Source of the DNA: Ga0077548 sp035440445
GTDB taxonomy: Bacteria; Pseudomonadota; Alphaproteobacteria; Rhizobiales; Xanthobacteraceae
Assembly: GCA_035440445.1 (NCBI GenBank)
Contig: DAORMJ010000007.1
Location: forward strand, 62,001 to 126,000
Direction of reading: 5' to 3'
DNA length: 64,000 bases
The translations under genes and the position numbers were made by a program. Shown here one piece after another: positions 42,725 to 51,741 of the stretch; the first letter of the stretch is position 1; every line of letters starts with the position of its first letter. A model generated the notes under the pieces. The model saw only the letters and a list, made by a program, of their open reading frames with translations, had not been told where the DNA came from and made no database searches.

Positions 42725-42738
42725 GTTGATTTGTCAAC
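42725..42738. promoter_or_regulatory. Candidate MarR operator, copy 2 (P450 promoter)
   Basis: Identical to 39271-39284 (GTTGATTTGTCAAC), 71 bases upstream of the P450 start. The whole 297-base stretch 42655-42951 between P450 and the crotonase gene holds no convincing gene: it contains this site, the P450 leader and the terminator candidate at 42867-42901. Confidence 0.7.
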
Positions 42739-42866
42739 GATCTCGGCCTGGGGCGGCCTGTTACCCCTCGGTCCATGCGCAATGCCGCTTTTTTCTGCGC
42801 AAGTGCAGGCCTGTCCGGTCTGTCGTGGCTTGCGCAACTTGGTCGATCGACTCAACCGCAAAAGCA

Positions 42867-42901
42867 AACCGCGCCCTTCCGGATGACAGAGGAGCGCGGT
42901 T
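42867..42901 (-). terminator. Possible terminator of the crotonase/ligase/Mo-hydroxylase operon
   Basis: Perfect 8-bp stem 42867-42874 / 42894-42901 with a 19-nt loop, about 50 bases after the crotonase stop on the minus strand. The T-rich sequence GCTTTTGC follows after a few bases. The long loop and the offset T run make it a moderate candidate. Confidence 0.4.
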
Positions 42902-42951
42902 ACAGTTTTAAGACGATGCCGTGCGCCTCACCGAGCGCCAGCTATCTGCGT

Positions 42952-43755
42952 TCAGCTTCCCTTGAACTGCGGCGGGCGCTTGGCGTGAAACGCCTCGACG
43001 CCTTCCTTGAAGTCGTCGGACTGACGCAACCGGCTATAGCAATGCCCTTCCAGTTCGATGCCGATCGTGAGGTTGGCATCCTCGGAATCGTTCAACAGCT
43101 TCTTCGCGGTGCGCTGCGCAAGCGGTGAGAACTCACGAAGCTCTTTCACCAAAGCATCCGTCGCGCTCTCGAGCTTGTCGTCCGGAACGCATTCCGTGAT
43201 GACGCCCCAGTCATAGGCCTGCTTTGCCTTGATACGACGCGAGCGCATGACCACGTCTTTGGTCCGGGTAATGCCGATCATGTGCTGGAGGCGTGCCGAT
43301 CCGCCAGATCCCGGGATCTGACCGAGCTTCTGCTCCGGCAATGCATATTGCGCCGTCTCTGAGGCAAGACGGAAATCGCACGCCAGCGAAATTTCGAAGC
43401 CTACGCCAAAGCAGTATCCGCGAGCGGCCGCAATCACCGGCTTCGAACAGCGCGTCGGTGCTGCAATGTTCCACGCCAGCTTGGAAACATGCTCGGGCGA
43501 CGCTTCCATGAAACCCTTGATGTTTCCGCCGCTCGAAAAATGCTCGCCGATGGAGCGAAGCACGATCACCCTCACCTCATCATCGAGATCGAGATACTCG
43601 AAAACGAGCCGCAACTGATCGCGTTGCGGCATGGAAATGATATTGAAAGGCGGACGATCCAGGATGATGTCAGCCCGCTCCTGCGCCGCATCGACCTCGA
43701 CACGAAAACCGTCGAGCTGTTCAAGCCGCGGATCGTTGAATTTCTTCGGTTGCAT
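42952..43755 (-). CDS. Enoyl-CoA hydratase/isomerase family protein
   Basis: 267 residues, crotonase fold. Oxyanion-hole segments SSGGNIKGFME and ARGYCFGVGFEISLAC, and acidic residues in GFEISL and LPEQKLGQIPGSGG at the usual catalytic positions. It is divergent enough from the other two crotonases in the window (VGFE instead of GGCE/GGLE) that a different reaction, such as dienoyl-CoA hydration or ring hydrolysis, is possible. Its ATG shares one base with the ligase stop (TAATG). Confidence 0.88.
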   Translation of the reverse strand: MQPKKFNDPRLEQLDGFRVEVDAAQERADIILDRPPFNIISMPQRDQLRLVFEYLDLDDEVRVIVLRSIGEHFSSGGNIKGFMEASPEHVSKLAWNIAAPTRCSKPVIAAARGYCFGVGFEISLACDFRLASETAQYALPEQKLGQIPGSGGSARLQHMIGITRTKDVVMRSRRIKAKQAYDWGVITECVPDDKLESATDALVKELREFSPLAQRTAKKLLNDSEDANLTIGIELEGHCYSRLRQSDDFKEGVEAFHAKRPPQFKGS

Positions 43756-45296
43756 TATGCCGTTTCCTTGCTCTGAGAACTGGATTCTTCGATGTATTCG
43801 CCGGCGACCAGCTTGCGCCGCAACAGCTTCCCGACCGGTGACTTGGGAACTTCGGTCACGAACACGTAGCGCCGGGGCCGCTTGAAGTTCGCGAGGCCCG
43901 ATGTCCGGCAGTATTCGTCAAGCTCCGCTTCGGTCACCGGAGCGCGGCGGCTGATGAAGGCCGCGATAATCTTGCCCCACCGCGCATCGGGCAGACCGAC
44001 GACCGCGACTTCCGAAACCGCGGGATGCAGCGACAGGCAGCTTTCGATCTCGACAGGCGAGACGTTCTCGCCGCCCGTGATGATCATGTCATCGACGCGG
44101 CCGCTCACGAAAAGATCACCATCCTCATCGAAATATCCGGTATCACCGGTGAAGTACCAACCTTGCCGAAGCGCCTTCGCGTCGGACTCCGGCCGCCGCC
44201 AATAGCCTTCGAAACTTTCGTCACCCGCAAGAAGGGCGACGATCTCCCCTTCTTCGCCGACGGCTGCGACGTCATCCGGAGATGATGCGTTCAGCTTCAC
44301 AACGCGCACCATCTGGTTGATGCCTGCGCGTCCGGCTGAACCGGGTTTGGCCGTCGCATTCTGGTCGATGGTGAAGGTATAGATTTCAGACGAACCGTAG
44401 TGGTTGACGAACAGCTCCGGCTTGAACGCATCCTGCAGCTTCTTCAGCAATCCATCGGTCATCGGCGCACCCGCAAAGCCGAGCTTTCGCACCGAACTCA
44501 CATTCGCATTGGCGAAATGCGAGCTGTGCACCACATCATGATAGAGCGTCGGGACGAGATAAAGATTGGTGATCTTCTCGTTCTCGATGATGCGAAGCGC
44601 CTCTTGAATATCGAAGCGAGGCAGCGAAGCGAAAACGCCGTTGATCAGCGACATCGCCAGCAAAGAGCGCACGCCCATGGTGTGATAGAGCGGCATCACC
44701 CCGAGCGTGCGCTCGCCGAGCGCGTACAAGTTTTGCGCGACATGCGCGATCGCTGCCGCGCGTTCCGCGCGCTGCCGGCGCGGCACGCCTTTGGGCTTCG
44801 CCGTAGTGCCAGAGGTATAAAGCATCACCGACCATGCGTCGGGCCCAACGCGGGGTCTCGCATCCGCCGCCGGATTTTTCAGCAGGTCGGAGAACACAGG
44901 GTCCGGGCCATCGTGCAGCGATATGCGCGCCACACGCTTTGCCTGCGTGGACTGCTGAACCGCCTCGGCAGAGACGGACTCATAAACAATGCCCTTGGCT
45001 TCCGAATTCTCGATAAAGAAATCGATCTCGTCGAACTTGGCGCGCCAGTTGACGGGGGTAATCACGATGCCGGCGAACTGACAGGCCCAGTGCAGTGTCG
45101 CCGCTTCCCAGCGGTTCTGGAGCGCGGTGACGAGGTGATCACCGGGGATGAAACCCATGTCGTCGAAGCTCGCGACCAGCGAAGAAATGCGCTTGTACCA
45201 CTCGGCGTAGGTAAATCGGGTTTCGCCATCGACCAGCGCGAGTGCGTCCGGCTCGCGCGCGACCGACGCGATGAAACTGGTCCCGAGATCAAACAT
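43755..45296 (-). CDS. Acyl-CoA/aryl-CoA synthetase (AMP-binding)
   Basis: 513 residues. The phosphate loop reads TSGTTAKPKGV (Ala replaces the usual second Gly, which is tolerated in the family). Other motifs are NHYGSSEIYTF, TGDTGYFDEDGDLFVSGRVDD and the catalytic Lys in SPVGKLLRRKL. It makes a CoA thioester from an acid. It lies between the Mo hydroxylase genes and the crotonase gene with overlaps on both sides, so it likely activates the hydroxylated acid or its precursor. Confidence 0.91.
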   Translation of the reverse strand: MFDLGTSFIASVAREPDALALVDGETRFTYAEWYKRISSLVASFDDMGFIPGDHLVTALQNRWEAATLHWACQFAGIVITPVNWRAKFDEIDFFIENSEAKGIVYESVSAEAVQQSTQAKRVARISLHDGPDPVFSDLLKNPAADARPRVGPDAWSVMLYTSGTTAKPKGVPRRQRAERAAAIAHVAQNLYALGERTLGVMPLYHTMGVRSLLAMSLINGVFASLPRFDIQEALRIIENEKITNLYLVPTLYHDVVHSSHFANANVSSVRKLGFAGAPMTDGLLKKLQDAFKPELFVNHYGSSEIYTFTIDQNATAKPGSAGRAGINQMVRVVKLNASSPDDVAAVGEEGEIVALLAGDESFEGYWRRPESDAKALRQGWYFTGDTGYFDEDGDLFVSGRVDDMIITGGENVSPVEIESCLSLHPAVSEVAVVGLPDARWGKIIAAFISRRAPVTEAELDEYCRTSGLANFKRPRRYVFVTEVPKSPVGKLLRRKLVAGEYIEESSSQSKETA

Positions 45297-45795
45297 TATC
45301 CTGCTCCTGCATTTTCTTAGCGGCGTCCAGCGCAGCGGCGACGATGGGTCCGTAACCGGTGCAACGGCAGATATGTCCGCCGAGAAATTCGCGCAGTTCG
45401 CTTTCGCTTACGTCCTTGCGCTCGCGCAGAAATGCATCGAGCGACATCAAAATCCCTGCGGTGCAGAAGCCGCATTGCAGCGCGTGATGCCTGCGAAAGG
45501 CTTCCTGCAAAATCGACAGCCGTCCCGGCTCCGGCGCCAATCCCTCCACGGTGCGAATGGATGCGCCGTCGGCCTGCACCGCAAGCGTCAGACAAGAGCG
45601 CGCGGGCACGCCGTCGATCTGCACGGTGCAGGCACCGCACACGCCATGCTCGCAGCCGACATGCGTTCCAGTCGCGCCAAGCTCATGGCGCAGGAAATCG
45701 GAGAGCAGGGTTCGCGGCTCCGCGAAGCCCTCTGCCAGCCGGCCGTTCAGTTCGAACCGCACCTTGTGGCGGTTATTTCGGTTCAGTTGAGGCAT
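45289..45795 (-). CDS. (2Fe-2S)-binding subunit of second molybdenum hydroxylase
   Basis: 168 residues. Ferredoxin-type site CEHGVCGACTVQIDG and the second cluster site QCGFCTAGIL ... GHICRCTGYGPIV are complete. It links Mo centre and FAD in the enzyme encoded by the two genes upstream. It overlaps the ligase gene by 8 bases and the FAD-subunit gene by 13 bases. Confidence 0.94.
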   Translation of the reverse strand: MPQLNRNNRHKVRFELNGRLAEGFAEPRTLLSDFLRHELGATGTHVGCEHGVCGACTVQIDGVPARSCLTLAVQADGASIRTVEGLAPEPGRLSILQEAFRRHHALQCGFCTAGILMSLDAFLRERKDVSESELREFLGGHICRCTGYGPIVAAALDAAKKMQEQDNV

Positions 45796-46607
45796 GAGCG
45801 CGCCTCCTCCATGACCTTTGCACCAATCTGGCGTACCAGTTCCCTGCGATAGACGGCGGTGCCGTGCTGGTCGTCGCGCGCTTCCAGCGACCAGGCGAAT
45901 TCGTTCAGCGCCTTGTCGAGCGCGGCTTTTCCGCGTTCACGGAAGTCCCTAGCCACAGGACGATCCGCAACACCGCCGATCGTCAGCCTGACCTTATCGC
46001 CCTCGGCGACCGCGGCCGCGGCAACGATCGCGAAATCGCCATGCCTTCGCCCGTACTCGAAGAACGCATACCCGGTGTTGGGTTTGCGCACCGGAAACCA
46101 GACGGCTTCGATCATTTCTTCGTTCTTGCGTGCGGTGGTCATCAGGCCGGTAAAAAACTCCGCCGCCGGAACGCGCCGGGTGCCGCGCAAGCCGGACACT
46201 TCCACGCTGCCTTCGAGCGCAACCAGCGTCAGCGGAATTTCAGCACTCGGGTCCGCGTGCGCAACCGAACCACACACCGTCCCGCGATTACGGGTCTGCG
46301 CATGACCGACCCACGGTAGTGCGGCAGCTAGCAGCGGCTGCTTCTCCGCCAGTCCCTCAAGCGCGAGCAGTTCGGCCTGGCGAACAGCAGCGCCGACGCG
46401 GAGAAACTTTCCCTTGTCCTCGATCTTCTTCAATGCAGCGATCCGCATAATGTCGATGAGCAGCGGCGGACGTGCGAGGCGCATCGATAACATCGGCACC
46501 AATGTCTGCCCGCCCGCGATCACTCTCGCCTCGGGGTCCGCGGCAAGCGCTTTGTGCACCTCGGAGAGCGTCTCGGCGCGAAGATAGTCAAACTGCGCGG
46601 GCTTCAT
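45783..46607 (-). CDS. FAD-binding subunit of second molybdenum hydroxylase
   Basis: 274 residues from MKPAQFDYLRAET; the open frame runs on upstream but this ATG overlaps the large-subunit stop (ATGA). FAD motifs AGGQTLVPMLSMRLARP near 31-47 and RGTVCGSVAHADPSAEI near 108-124. C-terminal domain with VRLTIGGVADRP. The order here is large-medium-small, unlike medium-small-large in the first cluster, so the two operons are not a recent tandem copy. Confidence 0.94.
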   Translation of the reverse strand: MKPAQFDYLRAETLSEVHKALAADPEARVIAGGQTLVPMLSMRLARPPLLIDIMRIAALKKIEDKGKFLRVGAAVRQAELLALEGLAEKQPLLAAALPWVGHAQTRNRGTVCGSVAHADPSAEIPLTLVALEGSVEVSGLRGTRRVPAAEFFTGLMTTARKNEEMIEAVWFPVRKPNTGYAFFEYGRRHGDFAIVAAAAVAEGDKVRLTIGGVADRPVARDFRERGKAALDKALNEFAWSLEARDDQHGTAVYRRELVRQIGAKVMEEARSCLN

Positions 46608-49546
46608 TTTGCCCTCCGAAACAGCCGTGAAAAGAACCCCGGACGTGCGCCGCCACCGCGCCGCGCGAGCGCTTCGAAGAACTGGCGAATAACGACCCGT
46701 GCTGCCGCGTCGAGCAGACGTCCGCCGACCGCCGCAACCTTTCCGCCGATCTGCGCCTCGTAGCGATAGGTCAGGCGCGTGCCGGCTTCGTTCGGCTCCA
46801 GTTCGACGCGGCCATTGCCTTGCGCAAAGCCGAGCGCCCCGCTCGCGCTCCCGCGCAGTGTCACGCTCTTTGGCTCGTTGAGATCGGCAAGCTCGACATT
46901 CGCACGATACCGGCCTTTCACGGGGCCGACGCCGAGCGTCACATCGGCGCTGAAGGCTTGCGGGCCGGATTTCTGTACGGAGTGAGCGCCAGGAATGATC
47001 GACGCCAATACGTCCACGTCGAGCAGAAGCTTCCATACATCCTGCGGCGGCAGCCCGATGATGGCCGTACCCTCGCCGTGCAACGCGCGGCCACCGCCGG
47101 GACCCGCGGTCACCTGCGCCGTTTCCGTACGTGCAGGCTCCTTCTCGTGGATGAACGCCGCGAGCTTCGCGGGCGTGAGCGGCAGGTCGATCGCATCGAT
47201 TGAAAGTGCATCGGCCACCGCATTGGCAAGACACACCGGCGTGCTCATGCAATTGCCTTCGCCGACACCTTTCGCGCCGAGCGGCGTAAATGGCGATGGG
47301 GTCTCGTAATGCAGGATGAGCGGAACCGGCACTTCCACCGCGGTGGGGACGAGGTAGTCCGCAAAGGTGCCCGCGAGAAAACTCCCATCGGGGGCGTAGG
47401 CGTATTCTTCGAACAGCGCCGCGCCTAGCGCCTGCGCGAACCCTCCGGTGATCTGACCATCGACCATGCCAGGATGCAGCACGCGCCCGCAATCATGCAC
47501 GGTTACATATTTGTCGATCGTGACCGCGCCCGTCGTGCGATCGATCTCCACGCCGCAGAAATCGAAAATGAAGCCGTAGCAAAGCGAGGAGTTTACTTCA
47601 TCGCCCTCGGTCGGCGGCGTCAGTTGCGGCGGTGTCCAGAACACGGTTTCCCGGATTACCTGCGCGTCTTCGGGCACGATTCCGGGCGACCAATGACTCG
47701 TCGCCGCGAGCCGGCTGAATGCGACCGCATTCTCCGGATTGCGCGAGGACGCAACCTTCCCCGCTTCAAACTTGATATCATCCGCCGTTGTATTCAGTTG
47801 CGCTGCGGCGCTGCGCGCCAGGCGCTCCTTCATCTTCGTTGCAGCGAGATGGACAGCGCCGCCGACCGCCGCGGCGAAGCGGCTTGCATAGTTTCCGGAT
47901 GCGATCGACCAGGCATCCTTCGCGGTGTCGAGTTCGGTAACAACCCGAATGTCGGAGGGTTTGAGCGACAGCGCATCCGCGACGATCTGCGCGACCACCG
48001 TGCGATGGCCCTGCCCCTGCGGCACGGAGGCGATATGGACACTGACGCCGCCAACCGCATCCAGCGAGACTGTGGCTGTCGCTTGAGCGCCGTTCTTCGG
48101 ACCCGCCTTGCGGCGCTCGTCCGCCGTCAACACGGTGGTGATATAGCCCATGTTCGATACGCTCGGCTCGACGACCGCTGCAAAGCCGATGCCGTAGAGC
48201 CTGCCTTCGCGGCGCGCGTCGCGTTGCCGCTCGCGCAGCGCTTCCAAGCCGCCCTCGCGATGGGCAAGCGTCAGGCCCTTCTCGTAATTGCCGGAATCCA
48301 GCAAGCCGCCGCTTGCCGTGCGATAGGGAAATGCGCCTGCAGGAACCAGATTGCGGCGAATGACCTCGAGCGGATCGAGGTTCAGCGCAACCGCAAGTCG
48401 CTGCATCAATCGCTCAAGCGCGTAATAGACCTGCGGCCCGCCGAAGCCGCGGTTCAGCCCCGTCGGCGTCTTGTTCGTCAGCACGACGCGATTGCGTACC
48501 CGCAGATTGCGGATGTCGTATGCGCCTGTCAGGTTCGCATGCATCCGGTAAAGCGTCGCAGGCTCGGGCGCGCGAACATGCGCGCCGACGTCTTCGACCT
48601 GATCCCAATCGAGCGCGAGTACGCGCCCTTCGCGATCGACTGCCGCGGAAAGCGTCGTCATGCGATTGGTTGCCGAGACGGACGCGGTCAGATGTTCTAG
48701 CCGGTCCTCGATCCACTTGACCGGAGCGCCGGCGACGCGCGCGGCGACGCCCATCAAGACAATGTATGGAAACAGCGCCTGCTTGGTGCCGAAACTGCCG
48801 CCTGAATCCGGCGGCGTTCGCATCCGCAGCCGGTTGCCCGGGACTTTGAGCGCGCGCGCGATTACCGCGAGGATGCTGAACGGTCCCTGGAAATTTGCGA
48901 GCACATCGAAACTCTCCTCGTTCGGATCGAATTCAATGACGAGCCCGAAGGTCTCCATCGGCGTGCAGGAATTGCGCGGATAGTTGATCTGCACGCTTAT
49001 GTTGTGCGCAGCCTCGGCAAACGCTTTGTCCGGATCGCCATAAACAAACTTCCGGTCGCTTGCGACGTTTCCCTTCAGTCCGTCATGCAGCACGAACGAC
49101 GCGGGATCGACCGCCTCCGCAGGCTGCATGACCACAGGCAGCGGCTCGTACTCGACCTCGATGAGATCGAGCGCGTCTTCGGCGACATAGCGGTCGGAGG
49201 CGACGACGACCGCGACCGGCTCGCCCACATAGCGCACGCGCTCGACCGCAATCGGCCAGCAGGTGATCGGCGCCTTGACACCAACGACAAGGCTCGAAGA
49301 AAGCGCAGTCACGTCCTCCGCCGTGATGACAGCGGCAACACCGGGAAGAGCGCGGGCAGCATCGAGGCGGATGGCCTTGATCTGCGCGTGGCCGTGCGGC
49401 GAGCGCAGGATCGCCGCGTGAAGCGTTCCGGTCCGGGTCGCAATATCGTCCATATAGCGGCCGCGGCCGGTCAGCAGTGCTGCGTCCTCGACGCGGGGAA
49501 GCGATTGTCCCAACCAGCCGGCTTTGGTCGATTGTTCAGGCTTCAA
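46604..49546 (-). CDS. Molybdenum hydroxylase large subunit fused to a C-terminal CoxG domain
   Basis: 980 residues. Residues up to about 800 are the CoxL-like Mo subunit: PRVEDAALLTGRGRYMDDIA, DSGGSFGTKQALFP, the substrate loop TPTGLNRGFGGPQVY, SVPQGQGHRTVVAQI and the active-site Glu in GAKGVGEGNCMSTP. A Gly-rich linker (about 805-822) leads to an SRPBCC/CoxG domain (about 823-965) with LPPQDVWKLLLDVDVLASII and KVAAVGGRLLDAAARVV. The first cluster has CoxG as a separate gene. The last residues FFSRLFRRAK form a basic amphipathic tail that could touch the membrane. Confidence 0.92.
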   Translation of the reverse strand: MKPEQSTKAGWLGQSLPRVEDAALLTGRGRYMDDIATRTGTLHAAILRSPHGHAQIKAIRLDAARALPGVAAVITAEDVTALSSSLVVGVKAPITCWPIAVERVRYVGEPVAVVVASDRYVAEDALDLIEVEYEPLPVVMQPAEAVDPASFVLHDGLKGNVASDRKFVYGDPDKAFAEAAHNISVQINYPRNSCTPMETFGLVIEFDPNEESFDVLANFQGPFSILAVIARALKVPGNRLRMRTPPDSGGSFGTKQALFPYIVLMGVAARVAGAPVKWIEDRLEHLTASVSATNRMTTLSAAVDREGRVLALDWDQVEDVGAHVRAPEPATLYRMHANLTGAYDIRNLRVRNRVVLTNKTPTGLNRGFGGPQVYYALERLMQRLAVALNLDPLEVIRRNLVPAGAFPYRTASGGLLDSGNYEKGLTLAHREGGLEALRERQRDARREGRLYGIGFAAVVEPSVSNMGYITTVLTADERRKAGPKNGAQATATVSLDAVGGVSVHIASVPQGQGHRTVVAQIVADALSLKPSDIRVVTELDTAKDAWSIASGNYASRFAAAVGGAVHLAATKMKERLARSAAAQLNTTADDIKFEAGKVASSRNPENAVAFSRLAATSHWSPGIVPEDAQVIRETVFWTPPQLTPPTEGDEVNSSLCYGFIFDFCGVEIDRTTGAVTIDKYVTVHDCGRVLHPGMVDGQITGGFAQALGAALFEEYAYAPDGSFLAGTFADYLVPTAVEVPVPLILHYETPSPFTPLGAKGVGEGNCMSTPVCLANAVADALSIDAIDLPLTPAKLAAFIHEKEPARTETAQVTAGPGGGRALHGEGTAIIGLPPQDVWKLLLDVDVLASIIPGAHSVQKSGPQAFSADVTLGVGPVKGRYRANVELADLNEPKSVTLRGSASGALGFAQGNGRVELEPNEAGTRLTYRYEAQIGGKVAAVGGRLLDAAARVVIRQFFEALARRGGGARPGFFSRLFRRAK

Positions 49547-49639
49547 GACAAGTATTCCTGCGGCTGGCGCCGACCGGCGACTGGAGCCGCATTTTTAGGA
49601 GATACTCCCGCGGGGAGCGATAGCCGCCGCGCCTTCGAC

Positions 49640-50545
49640 CTACCAATGAGTCTCAAAATTTGACGGAGGTGCCGGGCGTAGGCGTTTTTCGAAGCGCGAA
49701 GCCCCCAGTTTCGCCACCGCGCGAAACTCGGTCGGGGTGGAACCGGCATGGTTATGGAAAAAACGCGAAAAGTGGCCCGGCGCGGTGAACCCGAGCATTC
49801 CACTGACCATCGCCAGCTTGTCCTGCGAGTCGACCACGGATTTCACCGCAAGCTCCATGCGCAGCATGTTCTGATAGATACTCGGCGTCATGTTCGTGGA
49901 CTGCTGGAACAGCCGGTAGAAATGCGCGCGGGACAGTCCCGCTTCGCGCGCCACGCCATCGAGGTCGATCGGCTTTCCCGTCCCCTTGCGCAAAAGATCG
50001 ATGGCCCGCCGAATGCGCCAGTCCATACCGCCGCGTTCGGCCGCCATCTCGCGAACCGATGCGGTCTCCCGCCAGGCGGTGAAGCGCTCGATGACGGCGA
50101 TCATGAGATCGGCGATCATCTCTTCCTGCTTCGCAACCGCTTCGGGCTGGGTCACCATGAGGTCCGCGAGGCTCATGGTCAGGCTGCGAATCCGCGGCGA
50201 TAGCTCGCCTCCCCCGTGACGGAAGAGTTGAAATGCGGCACTGGCGTTCCAGTTCGTGCGGAACGTCGTGAGCCAGTCCGGCTCAATATACAAAGCGAGA
50301 ATGGTCGTGCGCGGCCGCTTGGAATCATGGACGTAGGCATGCGGCTCCCAGGCATTGATCAGCACCGCCTGCGTATCAGTCAGCTTCACCCACCGGTCGC
50401 CAACGGCGAACTGCGTGTCAGCGCCGTCAACCTTGAGCAATACATGGCAGTGCGGGTGCGCATGCTGGACAAGCGAGCGATCCATGTCGAGCAAGGCGAC
50501 ACGACCAAACCTGCCATAAGTAATGCGCAGTGCGTTGGACATCAC
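49640..50545 (-). CDS. AraC-family transcriptional regulator
   Basis: 301 residues. The N-terminal half is a cupin-like sensor (HAHPHCHVLLKVDGADTQFA, INAWEPHAYVHDSK). The C-terminal double helix-turn-helix spans about 195-290: GVAREAGLSRAHFYRLFQQS and MLGFTAPGHFSRFFHNHAGS. It lies 93 bases upstream of, and in the same direction as, the second Mo-hydroxylase operon, which it probably activates. It is divergent from the LysR gene. Confidence 0.91.
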   Translation of the reverse strand: MMSNALRITYGRFGRVALLDMDRSLVQHAHPHCHVLLKVDGADTQFAVGDRWVKLTDTQAVLINAWEPHAYVHDSKRPRTTILALYIEPDWLTTFRTNWNASAAFQLFRHGGGELSPRIRSLTMSLADLMVTQPEAVAKQEEMIADLMIAVIERFTAWRETASVREMAAERGGMDWRIRRAIDLLRKGTGKPIDLDGVAREAGLSRAHFYRLFQQSTNMTPSIYQNMLRMELAVKSVVDSQDKLAMVSGMLGFTAPGHFSRFFHNHAGSTPTEFRAVAKLGASRFEKRLRPAPPSNFETHW

Positions 50546-50735
50546 AGGATCCGAGAAGCCACTTTTCCATCGAAACTAGCGCAGCCGCGGCGCAGAACCA
50601 ATGCCGAAACGCGGGCTACGCCGTGCCCCGCGTTGCGCCGCATCAATCCGGCATTCGCCCTCGTGCATCTCTCTTCGCCGCCGCGCTTACCACGCAGTCT
50701 CATTTTGTCCGTCGCTCCAGCGAAAACAACGCAAC

Positions 50736-50772
50736 GGCGCGGTCCGGATCGATCCGGCGACAGCGCCTTTTT
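50736..50772 (+). promoter_or_regulatory. Terminator-like hairpin in the lysR leader
   Basis: A perfect 14-bp palindrome, CCGGATCGATCCGG (50744-50757), is enclosed by a 5-bp outer stem (50736-50740 / 50763-50767) and followed by five T (50768-50772). No plus-strand gene ends here, so it could act in the lysR leader as attenuator, or the palindrome could be a DNA operator. The remaining 293-base gap 50546-50838 shows no other gene. Confidence 0.4.
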
Positions 50773-50838
50773 GCCAAATTTTATGTTTCCTGCGAAGACA
50801 GAGCATACGCGAATGTCCTCGCGCGGATGCCGCCCGGA

Positions 50839-51738
50839 ATGAGTAGAAAGCTCGACCTCAACGCCTTGATCCTTTTTTACGAGGTCGTGAACTCGCAAAG
50901 TTACACGCGCGCTTCGGAGAAACTGCGCGTCCCGAAATCCACCATCAGCCGAAAGATCACGCTGCTCGAACAACAGCTCAGTTCGCAGCTTCTGAAGCGC
51001 GGTCCGAGGAAGATTTCGCTGACCGACATCGGCCGCGTCCTCTACAACCACAGCCAGAAAATCGTGTCCGAGATCGAGGACGCCGGTTTTCAGGCGTCGC
51101 AGATGCAGTCCGAGCTCAGCGGCGTGCTGCGCGTTAGCATGCCGGTCGATTTCGGCGTTTCCTGGCTTGGCCGGCTGATCGCCGAGTTTGCAATCGGGCA
51201 CCCGAATATTCAGCTCGACGTCGAAATTAACAACCGCTGGGTGGATGTCTCCCAAGAGCCCTACGACGTCGCCATTCATCTTGGGCCGCCGCGCAACGCG
51301 CATCTTCCGGTGAAGGTGTTCACCTCTCTGACGCGCGGGATTTACGCCAGTCCGGCCTATCTGCAACGAAAAGGACCGCTGAAGACCATCGGCGAACTCC
51401 AGCACCACGACTGCATCGTTACCGAACATCAGCGCGAAGAAGGCATCTGGAACTTCATCGCAAAAGGCGCGCCGAAGATCATCGATATCGAGCCGCGCAT
51501 CGTGTTGAACAACATCGGCATCGCGCGCGAAGTCGCGATCGGTGGGCTTGGCCTCAGCATCCTTCCGAACGTCATGTGCAAGAATGACGTGGCTGCTAAC
51601 CGCCTTGTCAGGCTCCTCCCCGACTGGAAAAGCCCGCCGCTGCAGGCGGCCGCCTTCTATTCCGGCCGCCGCCGCATGCCCCGAAAAACGAAAGCGCTGA
51701 TCGACTTCCTCTCCCAGCGGCTGCTTACCGACGAATAA
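50839..51738 (+). CDS. LysR-family transcriptional regulator
   Basis: 299 residues from MSRKLDLNALI, the standard LysR size; the open frame extends far upstream but without LysR-like sequence. The helix-turn-helix spans about 5-65 (FYEVVNSQSYTRASEKLRVP, KSTISRKITLLEQQLSSQLL). The effector domain starts near 90 (GVLRVSMPVDFGVSWLGRLI). It is convergent with, and 3 bases from, the UbiD gene, and may control the 51.7-63.4 kb minus-strand run. That link is inference. Confidence 0.9.
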   Translation: MSRKLDLNALILFYEVVNSQSYTRASEKLRVPKSTISRKITLLEQQLSSQLLKRGPRKISLTDIGRVLYNHSQKIVSEIEDAGFQASQMQSELSGVLRVSMPVDFGVSWLGRLIAEFAIGHPNIQLDVEINNRWVDVSQEPYDVAIHLGPPRNAHLPVKVFTSLTRGIYASPAYLQRKGPLKTIGELQHHDCIVTEHQREEGIWNFIAKGAPKIIDIEPRIVLNNIGIAREVAIGGLGLSILPNVMCKNDVAANRLVRLLPDWKSPPLQAAAFYSGRRRMPRKTKALIDFLSQRLLTDE

Positions 51739-51741
51739 CAA

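Noticed and set aside
42655..42867. N-terminal extension of the P450 by 71 residues upstream of the GTG.
   Set aside because: The extension is rich in Arg, Cys and Pro without P450 similarity, covers the candidate MarR operator, and a good ribosome site (GGGAGG) stands right before the GTG.
45783..47492. A single 569-residue protein formed by the open frame running upstream of the second FAD subunit.
   Set aside because: The upstream part lies within the large-subunit gene in another frame and has Arg-rich shadow composition; the ATG at 46607 in an ATGA overlap gives the normal family length.
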